Source of the DNA: Wurfbainia villosa
Taxonomy: Eukaryota; Streptophyta; Magnoliopsida; Zingiberales; Zingiberaceae
Reading direction: 5' to 3'
Length of the DNA stretch: 64,000 nucleotides
Assembly: GCA_025175895.1 (NCBI GenBank)
Contig: CM046003.1
Location: forward strand, 45,936,335 to 46,000,334
The position numbers and the translations under genes are program-made. The notes under the pieces are model-generated. The model made no database searches. It saw only the letters and a list, made by a program, of their open reading frames with translations, and was not told the DNA's origin. This document shows, piece by piece, positions 33,695 to 45,802 of the stretch. The stretch's first letter is position 1. Each line of letters begins with the position of its first letter.

Positions 33695-34110
33695 ATAGTA
33701 AGTATTGAAACGTGCTCCATGGTGGAACGACATGCGGAACATAGTTGATTTCGTAGTCTGGTGTTCAGTGTGTCAACTAGTAAAGGTGGAATACTAGTAA
33801 TCAGCAAGGTTCTGTACCGAGATGGACGTGATAGCCTAGTATGATGGACAGTGTTGGGAGATTATTTAGAATTCGGAAAGGACTTGATGCGATTTTGGGT
33901 AATCGGTGATCGATTAACCAAGTCCTCTCATTTTCTTCCGATCCATAAGATGAGTTTGTTGGATCGATGGATAGGTTTATACTGTGAAGATTTCCAGTTC
34001 GTGGAGTATCTTTGAGTATCGTATGTGATAGCGATTCAGGATTTACCTTGCGATTCTGGCAAAGTCTCCAATAGGTCACAGATATAGAGCTCCACTCTGG
34101 TACAATTATG
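33695..34110 (+). pseudogene. pol: C integrase remnant (Ty3-gypsy)
   Basis: 33720-33785 reads WWNDMRNIVDF then CSVCQLVKVEY, the CxxC half of the integrase zinc finger. 33890-34100 reads VIGDRLTKSSHFLPIHKMS and then SDSG-like and RFW-like pieces in shifting frames, the catalytic core of gypsy integrase. Stops and frameshifts are frequent. No chromodomain is recognisable between here and the polypurine tract. Confidence 0.75.
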
Positions 34111-34304
34111 TACTTTTTGATAGGTGGTCGATATGAAGATACTATTCATACTTTGGAAGGGTTGTTTGAAGTAGGTGTCAGAACTCTATATCAGTAACCC
34201 CACTTAGTCACTTGAGGTGTGACTTGTCTCCAGATTCCTGAGATGGTTGTTGTGACATCTCGTACTCATACATGAGTGGGAAATTTGGGGACCAAATTTT
34301 TATT

Positions 34305-34317
34305 AGTGGGGGGAGAA
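34305..34317 (+). other. Polypurine tract of C
   Basis: AGTGGGGGGAGAA directly before TGTTAAATAC, preceded by AAATTTGGGGACCAAATTTT, as in Tekay/Del-type elements. Confidence 0.88.
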
Positions 34318-36287
34318 TGTTAAATACAAAAATTTAAAATACTAAATTAAATGGACAAAATTTAGGGAAAATAATCCTAGGAATTATTTTCGGGATTTTT
34401 GGAGAATTTTAGGAATTTTTCTAGAATTTTTCTGGAAAAAAATGGGACTTGCACGGGATATTTACGGGGATAAGAAAAACAGATTTTTAAAGGGTCTGTT
34501 TAGATTATTTAATAGGTTTAATTAATCTAAGTTATAAACCTAGGTTTTTTACTTCCTAATTCCCCGAGATCTTTCTCACACGCAGACGCGATTTCTTCTT
34601 CCCCTTCCTCACCGTCGTCGCTGCCTCTTCTCGCGACACCACCCACCGTGTTGTCGGCGCCTCTTCTTCTCCCACAGGCCACCGCATGCGAGTTCTTCCT
34701 CCTTGCGATCTGCCTTCCTTGCGACTCATCTCTCGTGTCCCTATTCTCGCCGCGGTCGACGTCTTCCTCCTCGCCGGAGCCGACGGATGAGCCATATCAG
34801 CCAGAGATCACGTGTGGTCGGGAGTTTGCATCGGCGGCAGATCGATCAGAAGCTGTCTCAATTGATCGTCGCCGGAGCAAGTGATCTTGAGCGCGGGTTT
34901 TTCTCCGAGGAACAGGGAATAGGGAATCACTATCGGTGGTCATCGGAGCTAAGTGAGTTGATGCGGTTCTTCATCTTCGATCACATTTTTCGATGTAGCC
35001 CTAATTATGTGGTGATAGAACAGCGACGTCTTGGCGTTAGGCAAGGGTCATTTCCGACGGACTGAGCAATTGGGGAGGAGAGCTGCCGAGGGGAGGTCTA
35101 TTACTTGTATATATCATGATTTCCCTTTGTTTTCTTGTAGCCCATTTCAGTTTTGTGATGGAGTGAATGGAGGGTTATGTCGATGGAATTGTCGGTTGTG
35201 CCAGCTATGAGTGTGATGTGCCGACTGTGGTGAGTAAAGAAGACCTGGGTGAGTTGTGTGAGGGTTGTTGGATGTGAATTAGAGTGGCTGTAAATGGAGC
35301 AGTGAATTAGGTTTGAGGAAAATGAAGGATTGATCTAGGATGCCGTTAAATTTCCTTGCTGCAATGGGGATGGCTGTGATTGGGTTTGATGTCGGTTGTA
35401 CGACCGTAATTGGTATGTTGCTCGACTGTGAATGGGTGTTGCTCGGTCGTGGCTGAGTGAGAGGTGGCTGTGAAAGGGTTGTTTTGTTGAGGTAAACTTG
35501 GTTGTTGTTGAGGTGTTGTGGGTGTGTTGAGAAGTTGTACTCGTATTCGATAGATTAAGTGAATACGGGATCGATGTAGAATTTAGTCGAATATTAGCTA
35601 TGTGTTGGAACTTAATAGTAATTATGTTATATGTAGGTTTCGGTCATGAGACAGGTCCACGGGGGTAAAGACAGTTGATATTCTTCATAGCAGGCGGGTA
35701 TCTTTGACTTATCTTCTTTTAGATGTTGTCATCTTGTGATGCATTATTTATTATAGCCAGTAGTAGTTTTCTATGCTTGTTAACTGCCCTGGTATGTCAC
35801 TACCCAGTACGTGTTGTAGTCTTACATATGCCTATTATATTATGCTCTATCATTTTGATACTTGTCATTTGTTTATTTAGCACTAGAGTAGTGACATACC
35901 CTACCTACTGGGCATGGAATGAATTATGAATATAACTTGCATGTGTACATAGACTTATGTACTTAGGTTATTTGATATGGGCTCCTATTGGTACACACCA
36001 TAGGTAGCCATGGATTGATAGGTGTATCGTGCATTAGTGACATGCACCATCTTGCATTATTGCATGACTGGCAATCATCGACTCCTCGATAGGAGGTGAT
36101 ACTACTTGGTAGTTGATCCCATCGTCAGTTACATTATCTACACACACAACCACTCGTGGGTTAGTGGTATTTCAGGTGTGTGTGTAGTTGCTCTGTCAGG
36201 GCTTCACGGTGGTCGCTCAGGTGATTTGTATTGCGATGTGGTAGCAGACAGGGATCCCTCCTTTGTTGTGAGACGAGGAGATGAGAC

Positions 36288-38577
36288 TGTTGGCAATGTG
36301 CTATTCCTCAAAGGCTCATCGGCTCCCATGTCTCCGGATTAAAATTTTCACTAATGAAAACTAATCCGGATAGGATGAGTTTCCTTAGCACAACCAATTC
36401 ATCGTCGTGCCAACAACTCGAGCGATCGCTTGAACAAACTTGTTGTTCAAGCAATCAACTCTTCTAGTCGGTTAGCCGCAGAAGAGATGACGGACGGATC
36501 ACCGGTTTTTGTGTTTATCTTCGGGGTCCATGATTATACAAATACATACAAATGTAAACTAGTATAATCAACACATACTAACATAAAGGACATAAGCTAG
36601 CATATCAATAAGAACATGTAAAGAACAATAATAAAAGTTGTAAAACTTTTATACCTCTTGATCTTCTATCGTATGTCCTAACCTCCTTGTAGACTTCGTG
36701 TGGGCGAAGATCCTCCACAAGTTGAAGCTTCCTAGATCTTCTTCAATCCAAAGAAAGAAGAACTCTCTTTCCCTTCTTGCTTGAGCCAACCACCAATCCA
36801 CAAAGGATTGATGCCGCCGGCCCCAAGAATAGAGAGAACATAATGGAAACCACCAAGGAACCAAACTAGGGACAAACCCTAGCTTCTAGTGTTGCCGGCC
36901 AAGATGAAATAAAGAGGAGAAGAGGAATGAATTGAGCGCCGACCAAGGTAGAGGGAATAGAGATAGGTCCCGACAACACCTTAGGAAGAAGAAGAGAACC
37001 TCTCCTATAGTTGTCGCCCACTCCAACTTCCAAACCCTAGCCGCCCAACCAAACCCTAACCTAGGATTTCTTGCCTCCCAACCAAAGGAAAGGCAAAACC
37101 CTAATCTCTTTGAAAACCATCTTCTATGTGCCGACCATGGAAGAGGGGAAGAAGGATAGAGTGTGGACTGACCAAGGTAGAGGGTAGAAGGAAGGGACCG
37201 GCCATGCCTTAGGAAGAAGAAGAAACTCATCTTCCACTTGTTGCCTCCCATCCTTGCTCCCAAACCCTAGCCACCCAAAAATTCTAAACAAACTAGGGTT
37301 TCTTAGCCTCCAAAGGAAGCAAACCCTAATCCCCTAAACCATCCATCATCCTTGCCGCCCAACCCAATAAGCCTTATATATAGAGTTGGGTTTTTGCCTT
37401 GGATTAATCTCCTCCATTGGTTCTATAGATTTAATCTCAACCGTCGGATCTAGATATTTAATCTCAATCGTTGGTTCTAGAGATTTTAATCTCCACCATC
37501 GGTTCTAGAGATTTAATCCCAACCGTCGGATCTAGAGATTTAATCTCAACCATCGGTTCTAGAGAATTAATCTCAACCGTCGGTTCTAGAGAATTAATCT
37601 CAACTGTCGGATCTAGAGAATTAATCTCAACCGTCGGATCTAGAGATTTGTTTTCCATCATTTGATCTAGACTTCATGAGGTTTATATTAGGCTACGATA
37701 GGGACCATGAGGAGGAGTTGGGTCTTGGCCACCCGATGGATCGGAACCACACAAACTTGATCCATCAATGATGTTCCATTCCACTAGAGGATCATCATCG
37801 AACTATCTCACCAACCCCCATAAAATAATATGGGCTCCATATATTATTTGTACATCCATCTCCCCGTGTTTAAGATATCGAATGTCCGTCAATTAATTGA
37901 TTTACTGACCATCAATTAATTAACATCTAACTCCTCGAGTAGTACCACTCAACCTTATCATCATGTTGACTAAGTCAACCTGCAGGGTTTACATGATGAA
38001 CCTTATGAGCTCCTCAAGGGAACATCATCAACCTATTACATACGACACAGTTTCCTCCTATAATCAATGGCACACCATGTAAATAATATCATTTCTCAAC
38101 TTACCGGGCCTATTGATTTAATCCATAGAAATCTCACCCTTTGGTAAATCAAAGAAATAAATACTAAGTACATGTGCCCATTATTATATCGCGATTAAGA
38201 GCATGTACAACTTAATATCCGAGGTCCGATTCAATTATGTAGTCAGCAATAAATTGAATCACCTCTATGTCGGTCCTGCTCAATACACCTAAGTGTACTA
38301 GTGTAACTCTATGTTCAAGATAAAACAATACCAAGCTACACTACAACCATGCCAATGATTTGTCCAAAACCATCTTGGTTGTGAGCCTCTACTTATATTC
38401 TACAAGGGACTGATAACATGATCATCTGTGCCACACCAAGCACCATGTTATCTACAATGTAAAATATTAGACAATTTTGCATAACTATAAAAATATGCAA
38501 ACAATGATCATGTGATTCTTATTTCAAAATAAAGATGTTCATACAAAAGAGCAAGGCTTTCAGTATACATTCCAACA
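36288..38577 (-). repeat. E LTR at left (3' LTR)
   Basis: TGTTGGCAATGTGC...ACATTCCAACA. Downstream of the TATA box (minus strand) lies a duplicated block of about 200-250 bp (copies around 36930-37130 and 37160-37350), both with AGGAAGAAGAAGA. Seven AAACCCTA telo-box motifs fall in 36874-37328 (36874, 37032, 37051, 37096, 37262, 37321, and 37294 reversed). Frames spanning 36886-37263 are non-genic. Confidence 0.92.
37373..37655 (-). promoter_or_regulatory. U3 repeat array and TATA box of E
   Basis: About eight units of 26 bp (37436-37655), each with TCTAGAGATTTAATCTC, which combines the palindrome TCTAGA and the inverted repeat GAGATT/AATCTC. They end about 50 bases upstream (minus strand) of the TATA box CTATATATAAG (37384-37373). 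The other LTR has the same array at 43729-43955 with TATA at 43678-43666. Confidence 0.6.
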
Positions 38578-38592
38578 ATCTCCCACTTATAC
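38578..38592 (-). other. Polypurine tract of E
   Basis: Minus strand reads GTATAAGTGGGAGAT, next to the LTR start. Confidence 0.9.
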
Positions 38593-38715
38593 TAAAATAC
38601 TATGCTGTCATCACACTGCCATACGTCTGATTCCCCTTCCCTCCACATGCCTATCAAAGCTCTCGCTAGAAGGGCCTTAGTGAAAAGGGTCTACCAGGTC
38701 ATCCTCTGATGCAAT

Positions 38716-39120
38716 CTAGGCGACAACAACTTCTACTTCCTTTACGATTTCTCGTATCAGGTGGTACTCGCACTCTATGTGTTTACTAGTCTTATGGGCT
38801 CGTGGTTCCTTCGAGTTTGCAACTGCACCATTATTATCACAATAAATTGTGATAGTTCTGGGCAAACCAGGAATCACATCCAAGTCCATCAGGAAGTTCC
38901 TGAACCACATAGCTTCTTTGGCCGCCACAGGGGCTACCACATACTCAGCTTCCATGGTGGAGTCCGCCACGCATTTCTGCTTGACACTCCTCCATACTAT
39001 GGCTCCACCTCCAAAAGTAAACACAAACCCCGAGGTAGACTTACTGTTATCCCTATATGATTGGAAATCGTAATCCATGCAAACCACAGGGAGTAATTGG
39101 TCTGCCCGGTAAACTTGCAT
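38716..39120 (-). pseudogene. pol: E RNase H
   Basis: 134-codon frame with the copia RNase H motifs SKSTSGFVFTFGG, STMEAEYVV, AAKEAMWFRNFL, YCDNNGAVANSKEP and SKHIECEYHLIREIV. It starts after the GYSDAD-type segment, which lies in another frame, and ends early at VVVA, so the NLADPFTK tail is missing. Here the EAEY motif is kept, unlike in S, F and H. Confidence 0.85.
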
Positions 39121-39203
39121 ATAATCCCTAGTCCTTCTCAGGCACTACAATATATGCTTTTACCGCAGTCCAATGTCCCTGTCCTGGATTACTCTGATAT
39201 CTG

Positions 39204-39906
39204 CTAACCATGCCCACGGCAAAGCAGATATCTTGTCTCGTACATAGCATACATGAGGCTTCCTACTTCCGAAGCATAAGGAACCGCCTTCAGCCCCTTT
39301 ATCACCTCAGATGATCTAGGACACATCTCCTTAGATAAAGTAACTCCATACCTGAAAGGTAGAAAACCCTTCTTGGAGTTCTGCATGCTAAAACGATCCA
39401 AAATCATGTCTATGTATGAAGCTTGGGATAAGCACAACAACCTTGATCCCAAGGTTGTGACCCACTTCTCCCAAGTCCTTCAAAACTGTTTGGACAACCA
39501 TACCCTTACGTCTGATAACACTCTGATATTGTTGCCAACTACCAAAATATTATCTACGTATAGTACAAGAAATACCACTACGTTTTCATCACATCTCTTG
39601 TATACACAAGACTCATCCGGACTTTGAATAAATCCATAAGTCTGGATTTACCTCATCAAAGCAGATGTTCCAAGACCTCAAAGCTTGCTTCAGTCCATAA
39701 ACGGACTGATTAAGCTTACATACAATACGCTCTTTGCCCTTAGCAATGAATCCCTCTGGTTGCTTCATATAGATGTTTTCCTCAAGACTTCCATTAAGGA
39801 AAGTTGTCTTGATATCCATCTGCCACACCTCATAATCCAAATGAGCTGCTATGCATAAGAGCTCCCAGACCTGACTTGAATCCATAGATTCAATCTCAGT
39901 ATTCAT
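39204..39906 (-). pseudogene. pol: E reverse transcriptase with a large deletion
   Basis: On the minus strand SSQVWELL runs straight into CIAAHLDYEVWQMDIKT, so about 90 residues of the N-terminal RT are gone without loss of frame. Then FLNGSLEENIYMKQPEGF and YGLKQALRSWN follow to 39613. A frameshift near 39650 leads to a YVDN motif (normally YVDD, about 39555) and, after another shift, SRLLCLSQASYIDMILDRFS to 39204. Catalytically dead. Confidence 0.85.
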
Positions 39907-40239
39907 TGCACTTTGCCAAGATGCCGTATTTATATCTTGGATTGTCTCGTCGTATGTCTAGGGATCAGGTTCATGTTTTCTAGGGACCAAATCAAAAGAT
40001 TCACCCAAAAACATGAATCTAAGAGGCTGTCTAACAACCCTCCCACTACGACGAGGTATCATCTGTGTATCCTTTGTGACACGCGGTGCAGTGACATGTG
40101 GTATATCCTCTTGTACCGGTGGTACTAAAGAAGTGACTTCCCTTTTTAACTCTTCCAGAACAATTTTACTCTTGGGCTTGTGGCTTTATCACATAGTCTT
40201 TCTCTAGAAATCTAGTGTTCGTGTTAACGATCACCCTCT

Positions 40240-40790
40240 GATCTCTAGGACTATAAAACAAGTCAGAATAACTCATCATCTATCTAACCATCTCCATAAG
40301 AGTCCTATTCCTTCGCTCTACTACACCGTTCTGCTGGGGTGTGCTAGGTGCAGTCAATTGGGATTGAATCCCAACCTCTGATAAGTAGTTCCTAAACTCT
40401 CCCAAGAGGTTGTCACCACCACGATCAGATCGTAGTGTCATCCATATCTTGAATAATCATCTACAAAAGAGACGAAATATTCAAGATTACCTCTTGCCTA
40501 GATAGCCATAGGACCACACAAATCAGAATGAACCATCTCTAACACATCTTTGGCTCTATACCCCTTGGCCTTAAAAAAAGCCTCTTGGTCATCTTACCCT
40601 CCAAGCAAGATTCGTAGGTTGGGAGATCCTCCACCACTAATGAACCCAAAGGTCCATCAGCTTTCAACCTTTGAATTCTGCTTAGGTTAATGTGACCAAG
40701 CCTAAGAAGCCAAAGATATGTTTGGTTCATCTTCGAAGGTTCTTTTCTCTTATTGGAATTAGAAGATGAGTTATTAACTTCAATTTGCAT
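40240..40790 (-). pseudogene. pol: E pre-integrase and integrase remnant
   Basis: 40790-40539 carries LWLLRLGHINLSRI and CLEGKMTK, the pre-integrase zinc finger. 40440-40285 carries LRSDRGGDN and TPQQNGVVERRNRT of the DDE core. The part between the first catalytic Asp and these motifs is deleted. INT text fades out by 40240. Confidence 0.8.
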
Positions 40791-40979
40791 CGTGGGAGGT
40801 TTTGGTTCAAATTTTTTTTCAATGTACCTGAATAGATATTCTCCCTATTCCTTTTATAACAACTTTGTCATTAAAAGAAATAGAATATCCATCCATAATA
40901 ATTTAGAAACTGAAACTAAATTCTCTCTAAATAAAGGTACATAAAGGGAATTTTCCAGAACCAAAGTTTTATTATTCTC

Positions 40980-41382
40980 AAGAGATAAATAAAACTTCTC
41001 CCACTGCAATATCCGCTACCATCATGGCATTACCCAAGTAAATGGTAATCTCTCCTTTAGCTAGTCATCGGGTTTCCTGGAACCCCTGCAAATTGTTGAA
41101 GACATGATTAGTGGATCTCGTATCAACTCACCAGGTGCCGGTAGATATCACCGCTAATCATGTTTCAATGACTAGTCCAAAAGATATACCTTTGTTTTGT
41201 TTTGGATTGGGACAGTCCTTCTTCCAATGTCCATCCTGCTTGCAAGTGAAGTACTTGCCTTTCGGCTTCTTCACTCTTCCCTGAGATCCTCCCACCATCT
41301 TTGGTCCACCTTGTTTCTTCTTCTTCTTGCCTTTCGGCTTAGAAGTAGAAACCCTTTTTGAGCAACGATGGCTTGAGGACAC
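40980..41382 (-). pseudogene. gag-pol: E zinc knuckle and protease remnant
   Basis: 41382-41158: a Lys-rich stretch, then the knuckle CKQDGHWKKDCPNPK. The start codon at 41382 is nominal. 41157-40980, in broken frame: STGTW, then VDTRSTNHVFNNLQGFQETR, matching copia protease with D-T-R in place of D-T-G. The capsid part of gag is absent. Confidence 0.8.
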
Positions 41383-41399
41383 TATTTGAAGAGCGCATA

Positions 41400-42565
41400 C
41401 TTGTACTCCTTAGCAGAAAAGACAATATCTAGAATCTTTTCCAATCAACATTATTTAGGTACAGTAAGTTTATTTTCTTTAGTATCACAGCAAGTGGACT
41501 GAAAGTCAATTTTAAAAATCCTAAGAATCACATAGATCATTACTTTAGATTTCAAAAATTATTGATTCCTCAAAACAATAAAATTCCAAAATCAACCAAC
41601 ACCTCAAAACACCGAGAATATCGCATGCCACGATAGTGTGGACGTATACGAATTCTACATTTGTAAGAGGAGGTTTTACCCATTAATTTTATTATCTTGT
41701 CAACCTTACTTTTTGACAAATAAAATTAATAGTTGGTTCCTCTTTGGCCCTACAAATAAAAGCAGTGACTCCGATGGGGAGGATACTTTTTATTTGTATC
41801 TAAGTGTGCACCATTGCACGATACTAAGGGAATTATCTCAGATTATGTGCCTTACCGATGGGGAAGTATACACACTCCTAAATAATTTCCTATAACCATT
41901 ATTTGACCTAGTGATCCGCAAACAAACTCATCCGATGGGGAGGAAGGCACTCAGAGCCGACGCGCAAGTTTGTTGCATCACACGTCAAATTGTAATAGAG
42001 GTCGCGGGAATTAATTAAAATATCCCTCTCCCACTTAGTAAATTGAAAATGAGGAATTTTCAAGCACACACAACATGCATATAAAACAAATCAGCAATAA
42101 ATATGGAAAAATCAGAATTTTTCCAACTATTATGGCATTGTTCTCCAATATGCGTCCCGTCGTGTCGCCACCTCGTCCGCTCCTCCTATGCCATGTACGA
42201 GCCATCCGGAGATCCGAGCCGAGAATAAAACCTATTTTATATTACATCCATCGATCCTATACTCCACGAGGGAGTGTACATGAAATCTAGATCGAAAGTA
42301 AAATAAAGTAAAGAGTGGCTAAACAATGTCGTATTCAATTACAAAAATTATATACTAATTTAGCCTCGTCAACCCCGAGGATTCAAATAATATACAATCA
42401 CACACACATGCAATCACATACATACATATATAGCCATAATAGTTGGATCTTATGCCTGCAACCAAAAAGTTAGCCTACGCACATCCTACTATTATCCGGC
42501 ATACACAATATATGATAAGTGCGTGAAAGTAACCGAATCCAAAACACACAAAACCGGAAACCGTG
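41400..42565 (-). other. E leader between primer site and gag remnant
   Basis: No gene. CCGATGGGGA occurs at 41771, 41855 and 41932 (spacing 84 and 77), suggesting a degenerate repeat of about 80 bp. The frames seen here are short and unsupported. Confidence 0.6.
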
Positions 42566-42577
42566 GCTCTGATACCA
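42566..42577 (-). other. Primer binding site of E
   Basis: Minus strand reads TGGTATCAGAGC, two bases from the LTR. Confidence 0.94.
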
Positions 42578-42579
42578 AT

Positions 42580-44869
42580 TGTTGGGAATCGTGCTATTCC
42601 TCGAAGGCTCATCGGTTCCCATGTCCCCGGATTAAAATTTTCACTAATGAAAACTAATCCGGATGGGATGAGTTTCCTTAGCACAACTAATTCGTCGTCG
42701 TGCCAACGACTCGAGCGATCGCTTGAACAAACTTGTTGTTCAAGGAATCAACTCTTCTAGTCAGTTAGCCGCGGAAGAGACGACGGACGGATCGCCGGTT
42801 TTTGTGTTTATCTTCGGGGTCCATGATTATACAAATACATACAAATGTAAACTAGTATAATCAACACATACTAACATAAAGGACATAAGCTAGCATATCA
42901 ATAAGAACATGTAAAGAACAATAATAAAAGTTGTAAAACTTTTATACCTCTTGATCTTCTATCATATGTCCTAACCTCCTTGTAGACTTCGTGTGGGCGA
43001 AGATCCTCCACAAGTTGAATCTTCCTAGATCTTCTTCAATCCAAAGAAAGAAGAACTCTCTTTCCCTTCTTGCTTGAGCCAACCACCAATCCACAAAGGA
43101 TTGATGCCGCCGGCCCCAAGAATAGAGAGAACATAATGGAAACCACCAAGGAACCAAACTAGGGACAAACCCTTGCTTCTAGTGCCGCCGGCCAAGATGA
43201 AATAAAGAGGAGAAGAGGAATGAATTGAGTGCCGACCAAGGTAGAGGGAATAGAGATAGGTCCCGGCAACACCTTAGGAAGAAGAAGAGAACCTCTCCTA
43301 TAGTTGCCACCCACTCCAACTTCCAAACCCTAGCCGCCCAACCAAACCCTAACATAGGATTTCTTGCCGCCCAACCAAAGGAAAGGCAAAACCCTAATCT
43401 CTTTGAAAACCATCTTCTATGTGCCGGCCATGGAAGAGGGGAAGAAGGATAGAGTGTGGACCGACCAAGGTAGAGGGTAGAAGGAAGGGACCGGCCATGC
43501 CTTAGGAAGAAGAAGAAACTCATCTTCCACTTGTTGCCGCCCATCCTTGCTCCCAAACCCTAGCCGCCCAAAAATTCTAAACAAACTAGGGTTTCTTAGC
43601 CTCCAAAGGAAGCAAACCCTAATCCCCTAAACCATCCATCATCCTTGTCGCCCAACCCAATAAGCCTTATATATAGAGTTGGGTTTTTGCCTTGGATTAA
43701 TCTCCTCCATTTGTTCTATAGATTTAATCTCAACCGTCGGATCTAGAGATTTAATCTCAACCGTTGGTTCTAGAGATTTTAATCTCCACCATCGATTCTA
43801 GAGATTTAATCCCAACCGTCGGATCTAGAGAATTAATCTCAACCATCGGTTCTAGAGAATTAATCTCAACCGTCAGTTCTAGAGAATTAATCTCAACCGT
43901 CGGATCTAGAGAATTAATCTCAACCGTCGGATCTAGAGATTTGTTTTCCATCATTTGATCTAGACTTCATGAGGTTTATATTAGGCTACGATAGGAACCA
44001 TGAGGAGAAGTTGGGTCTTGGCCACCCGATGGATCGGAACCACACAAACTTGATCCATCAATGATGTTCCATTCCACTAGAGGATCATCATCGAACTACC
44101 TCACCAACCCCCATAAATTAATATGGGCTCCATATATTATTTGTACATCCATCTCCCCGTGTTTAAGATATCGAATGTCCGTCAATTAATTGATTTACTG
44201 ACATCAATTAATTAACATCTAACTCCTCGAGTAGTACCACTCAACCTCATCATCATGTTGACTAAGTCAACCTGCAGGGTTTACATGATGAACCTTATGA
44301 GCTCCTCAAGGGGACATCATCAACCTATTACATAGGATATGGTTTCCTCCTATAATCAACGGCACACCATGTAAATAATATCATTTCCCAACTTACCGGG
44401 CCTATTGATTTAATCCATAGAAATCTCACCCTTTGGTAAATCAAAGAAATAAATACTAAGTACATGTGCCCGTTATTATATCGGGATTAAGAGCATGTAC
44501 AACATAATATCCGAGGTCTGATTCAATTATGTAGTCAGCAATAAATTGAATCACCTCTATGTCGGTCCTGCTCAATACACCTAAGTGTACTAGTGTAACT
44601 CTATGTTCAAGATAAAACAATACCAAGCTACACTACAACCATGCCAATGATTTGTCCAAAACCATCTTGGTTGTGAGCCTCTACTTATATTCTACAAGGG
44701 ATTGATAACATGATCTTCTGTGCCACACCAAGCACCATGTTATCTACAATGTAAAATATTAGACAATTTTGCATAACTATAAAAATATGCAAACAATGAT
44801 CATGTGATTCTTATTTCAAAATAAAGATGTTCATACAAAAGAGCAAGGCTTTCAGTATACATTCCAACA
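42580..44869 (-). repeat. E LTR at right (5' LTR)
   Basis: 2290 bp, the same length as its partner, with scattered substitutions. Same repeat array (43729-43955), duplicated block and telo-box motifs. Confidence 0.92.
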
Positions 44870-45802
44870 GAGACGAGGTGATGTCCCCCATATACATACA
44901 TGGGGTAGGAGGGTGACACTCCGCCAGCATCCTGTCCACTTGGTCACATAGTTGTAGTGACGGTAGAGTGCACAGTTGTCACAACCCTACCCACTTGGCC
45001 GACACACATGACATGTCGGTGGCTTTACTGGCATATGGGGTGACACAGGTGATTGCATCATGTGCATATGTTTTTACTATATGCATTGATTGTTGAACTT
45101 TTGGTTATTGCATATGATTGTCATGCACAAATAAGAGGTTTTACGTTTGTTTGTTTTGGTGATTTTACATTTACTGGCGTGGATGTATTTTTTTGCCAGC
45201 TTGGGTGATTCTGGTATGTACAGTTTCAGGTATGTATTTTTGTTGAGAAACTGTACCAGCATAATTATTATTGCTATTTATAGTTTACTATACATGACTA
45301 TTAGATATCTGCTGAGTTTTACTCACTCCGTTGATATCTCTTTATTTCAGGATGAAGCCTTCCGGAGAGTCCAATTGCCAGTCCCCTGATCTGACGACTC
45401 CGTCATTTGGTTTTTAGGCTTCCGCATGTTTTTGCTGTCTCGAGTATTCTATGTTTCAAACTTGTAATACTTTATACTCGTGGTTTTTTTGGTGGTACTT
45501 GGTTATGTTTTTGTATGATCTCTTTGTTCGATTGATTTTGGTTATGTGTGTATGGTTGGGTATTCCTGCTCAGATGGCAGAAGGAGTATGTCTAGAAGTT
45601 TTAGACTTAGTATGTATTTTGGTAGTTGGCCTGAGGCCCTTATGTTATATGTATTGTGGTGTTTGATGTTTCGGCTGTGTTGGTCGATGTATAGTGGGTC
45701 ATGTAGGCCTTGTATACCGGTTTCAATTGTCCGCAGTACATGGGAGGTGCTGTCCGATTTTTGTCGGACAAGTACCCCTTTCGGGGCATGACAAATAGAG
45801 TC

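Larger units (their letters stand above)
36288..44869 (-). mobile_element. Element E: defective Ty1-copia with 2.29-kb LTRs
   Basis: Target duplication GAGAC (36283-36287 and 44870-44874). Both LTRs are 2290 bp. The interior is only about 4.0 kb and holds, on the minus strand, zinc knuckle, protease, integrase, RT and RNase H remnants in copia order, with large deletions (most of gag, the first half of RT) and many shifts. The equal LTRs beside a gutted interior suggest it was already defective when it moved. Confidence 0.92.
18506..45793 (+). mobile_element. Element C: Ty3-gypsy (Tekay/Del-like), interrupted by S and E
   Basis: Flanked by AATAG (18501-18505 and 45794-45798). LTRs of about 3.05 kb start TGTTAAAT and end GGGGCRTGAYA. 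The primer site is TGGTATCAGAGC, and the 3' end AAATTTGGGGACC...GGGGGGAGAA is the usual end of plant Tekay/Del chromoviruses. Pol remnants are in gypsy order RT, then RNase H region, then integrase. S lies in the RT and E in the 3' LTR. The interior without S is only about 4.6 kb, so much of gag-pol is lost or unreadable. Confidence 0.88.
34318..45793 (+). repeat. C 3' LTR, split by E
   Basis: Parts 34318-36287 and 44875-45793 (about 2.9 kb). Joined over one copy of GAGAC they align with the 5' LTR, which reads GAGACGAGGTGATGTCC at the matching place (about 20630). It lacks the 129-bp duplication of the 5' copy. No genes of its own. Confidence 0.92.

Noticed and set aside
36886..37263. 125-residue Phe/Leu-rich frame, repeated at 43179-43556
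   Set aside because: Present twice only because both are LTRs of E; it covers an internal duplication, and the opposite strand is open as well.
36874..37328. Interstitial telomere repeat
   Set aside because: AAACCCTA motifs are scattered, not tandem.
37436..37655. CRISPR-like array of 26-bp repeats
   Set aside because: Units are contiguous with no unique spacers, in a plant LTR, present in both LTRs of E; it is a tandem repeat.
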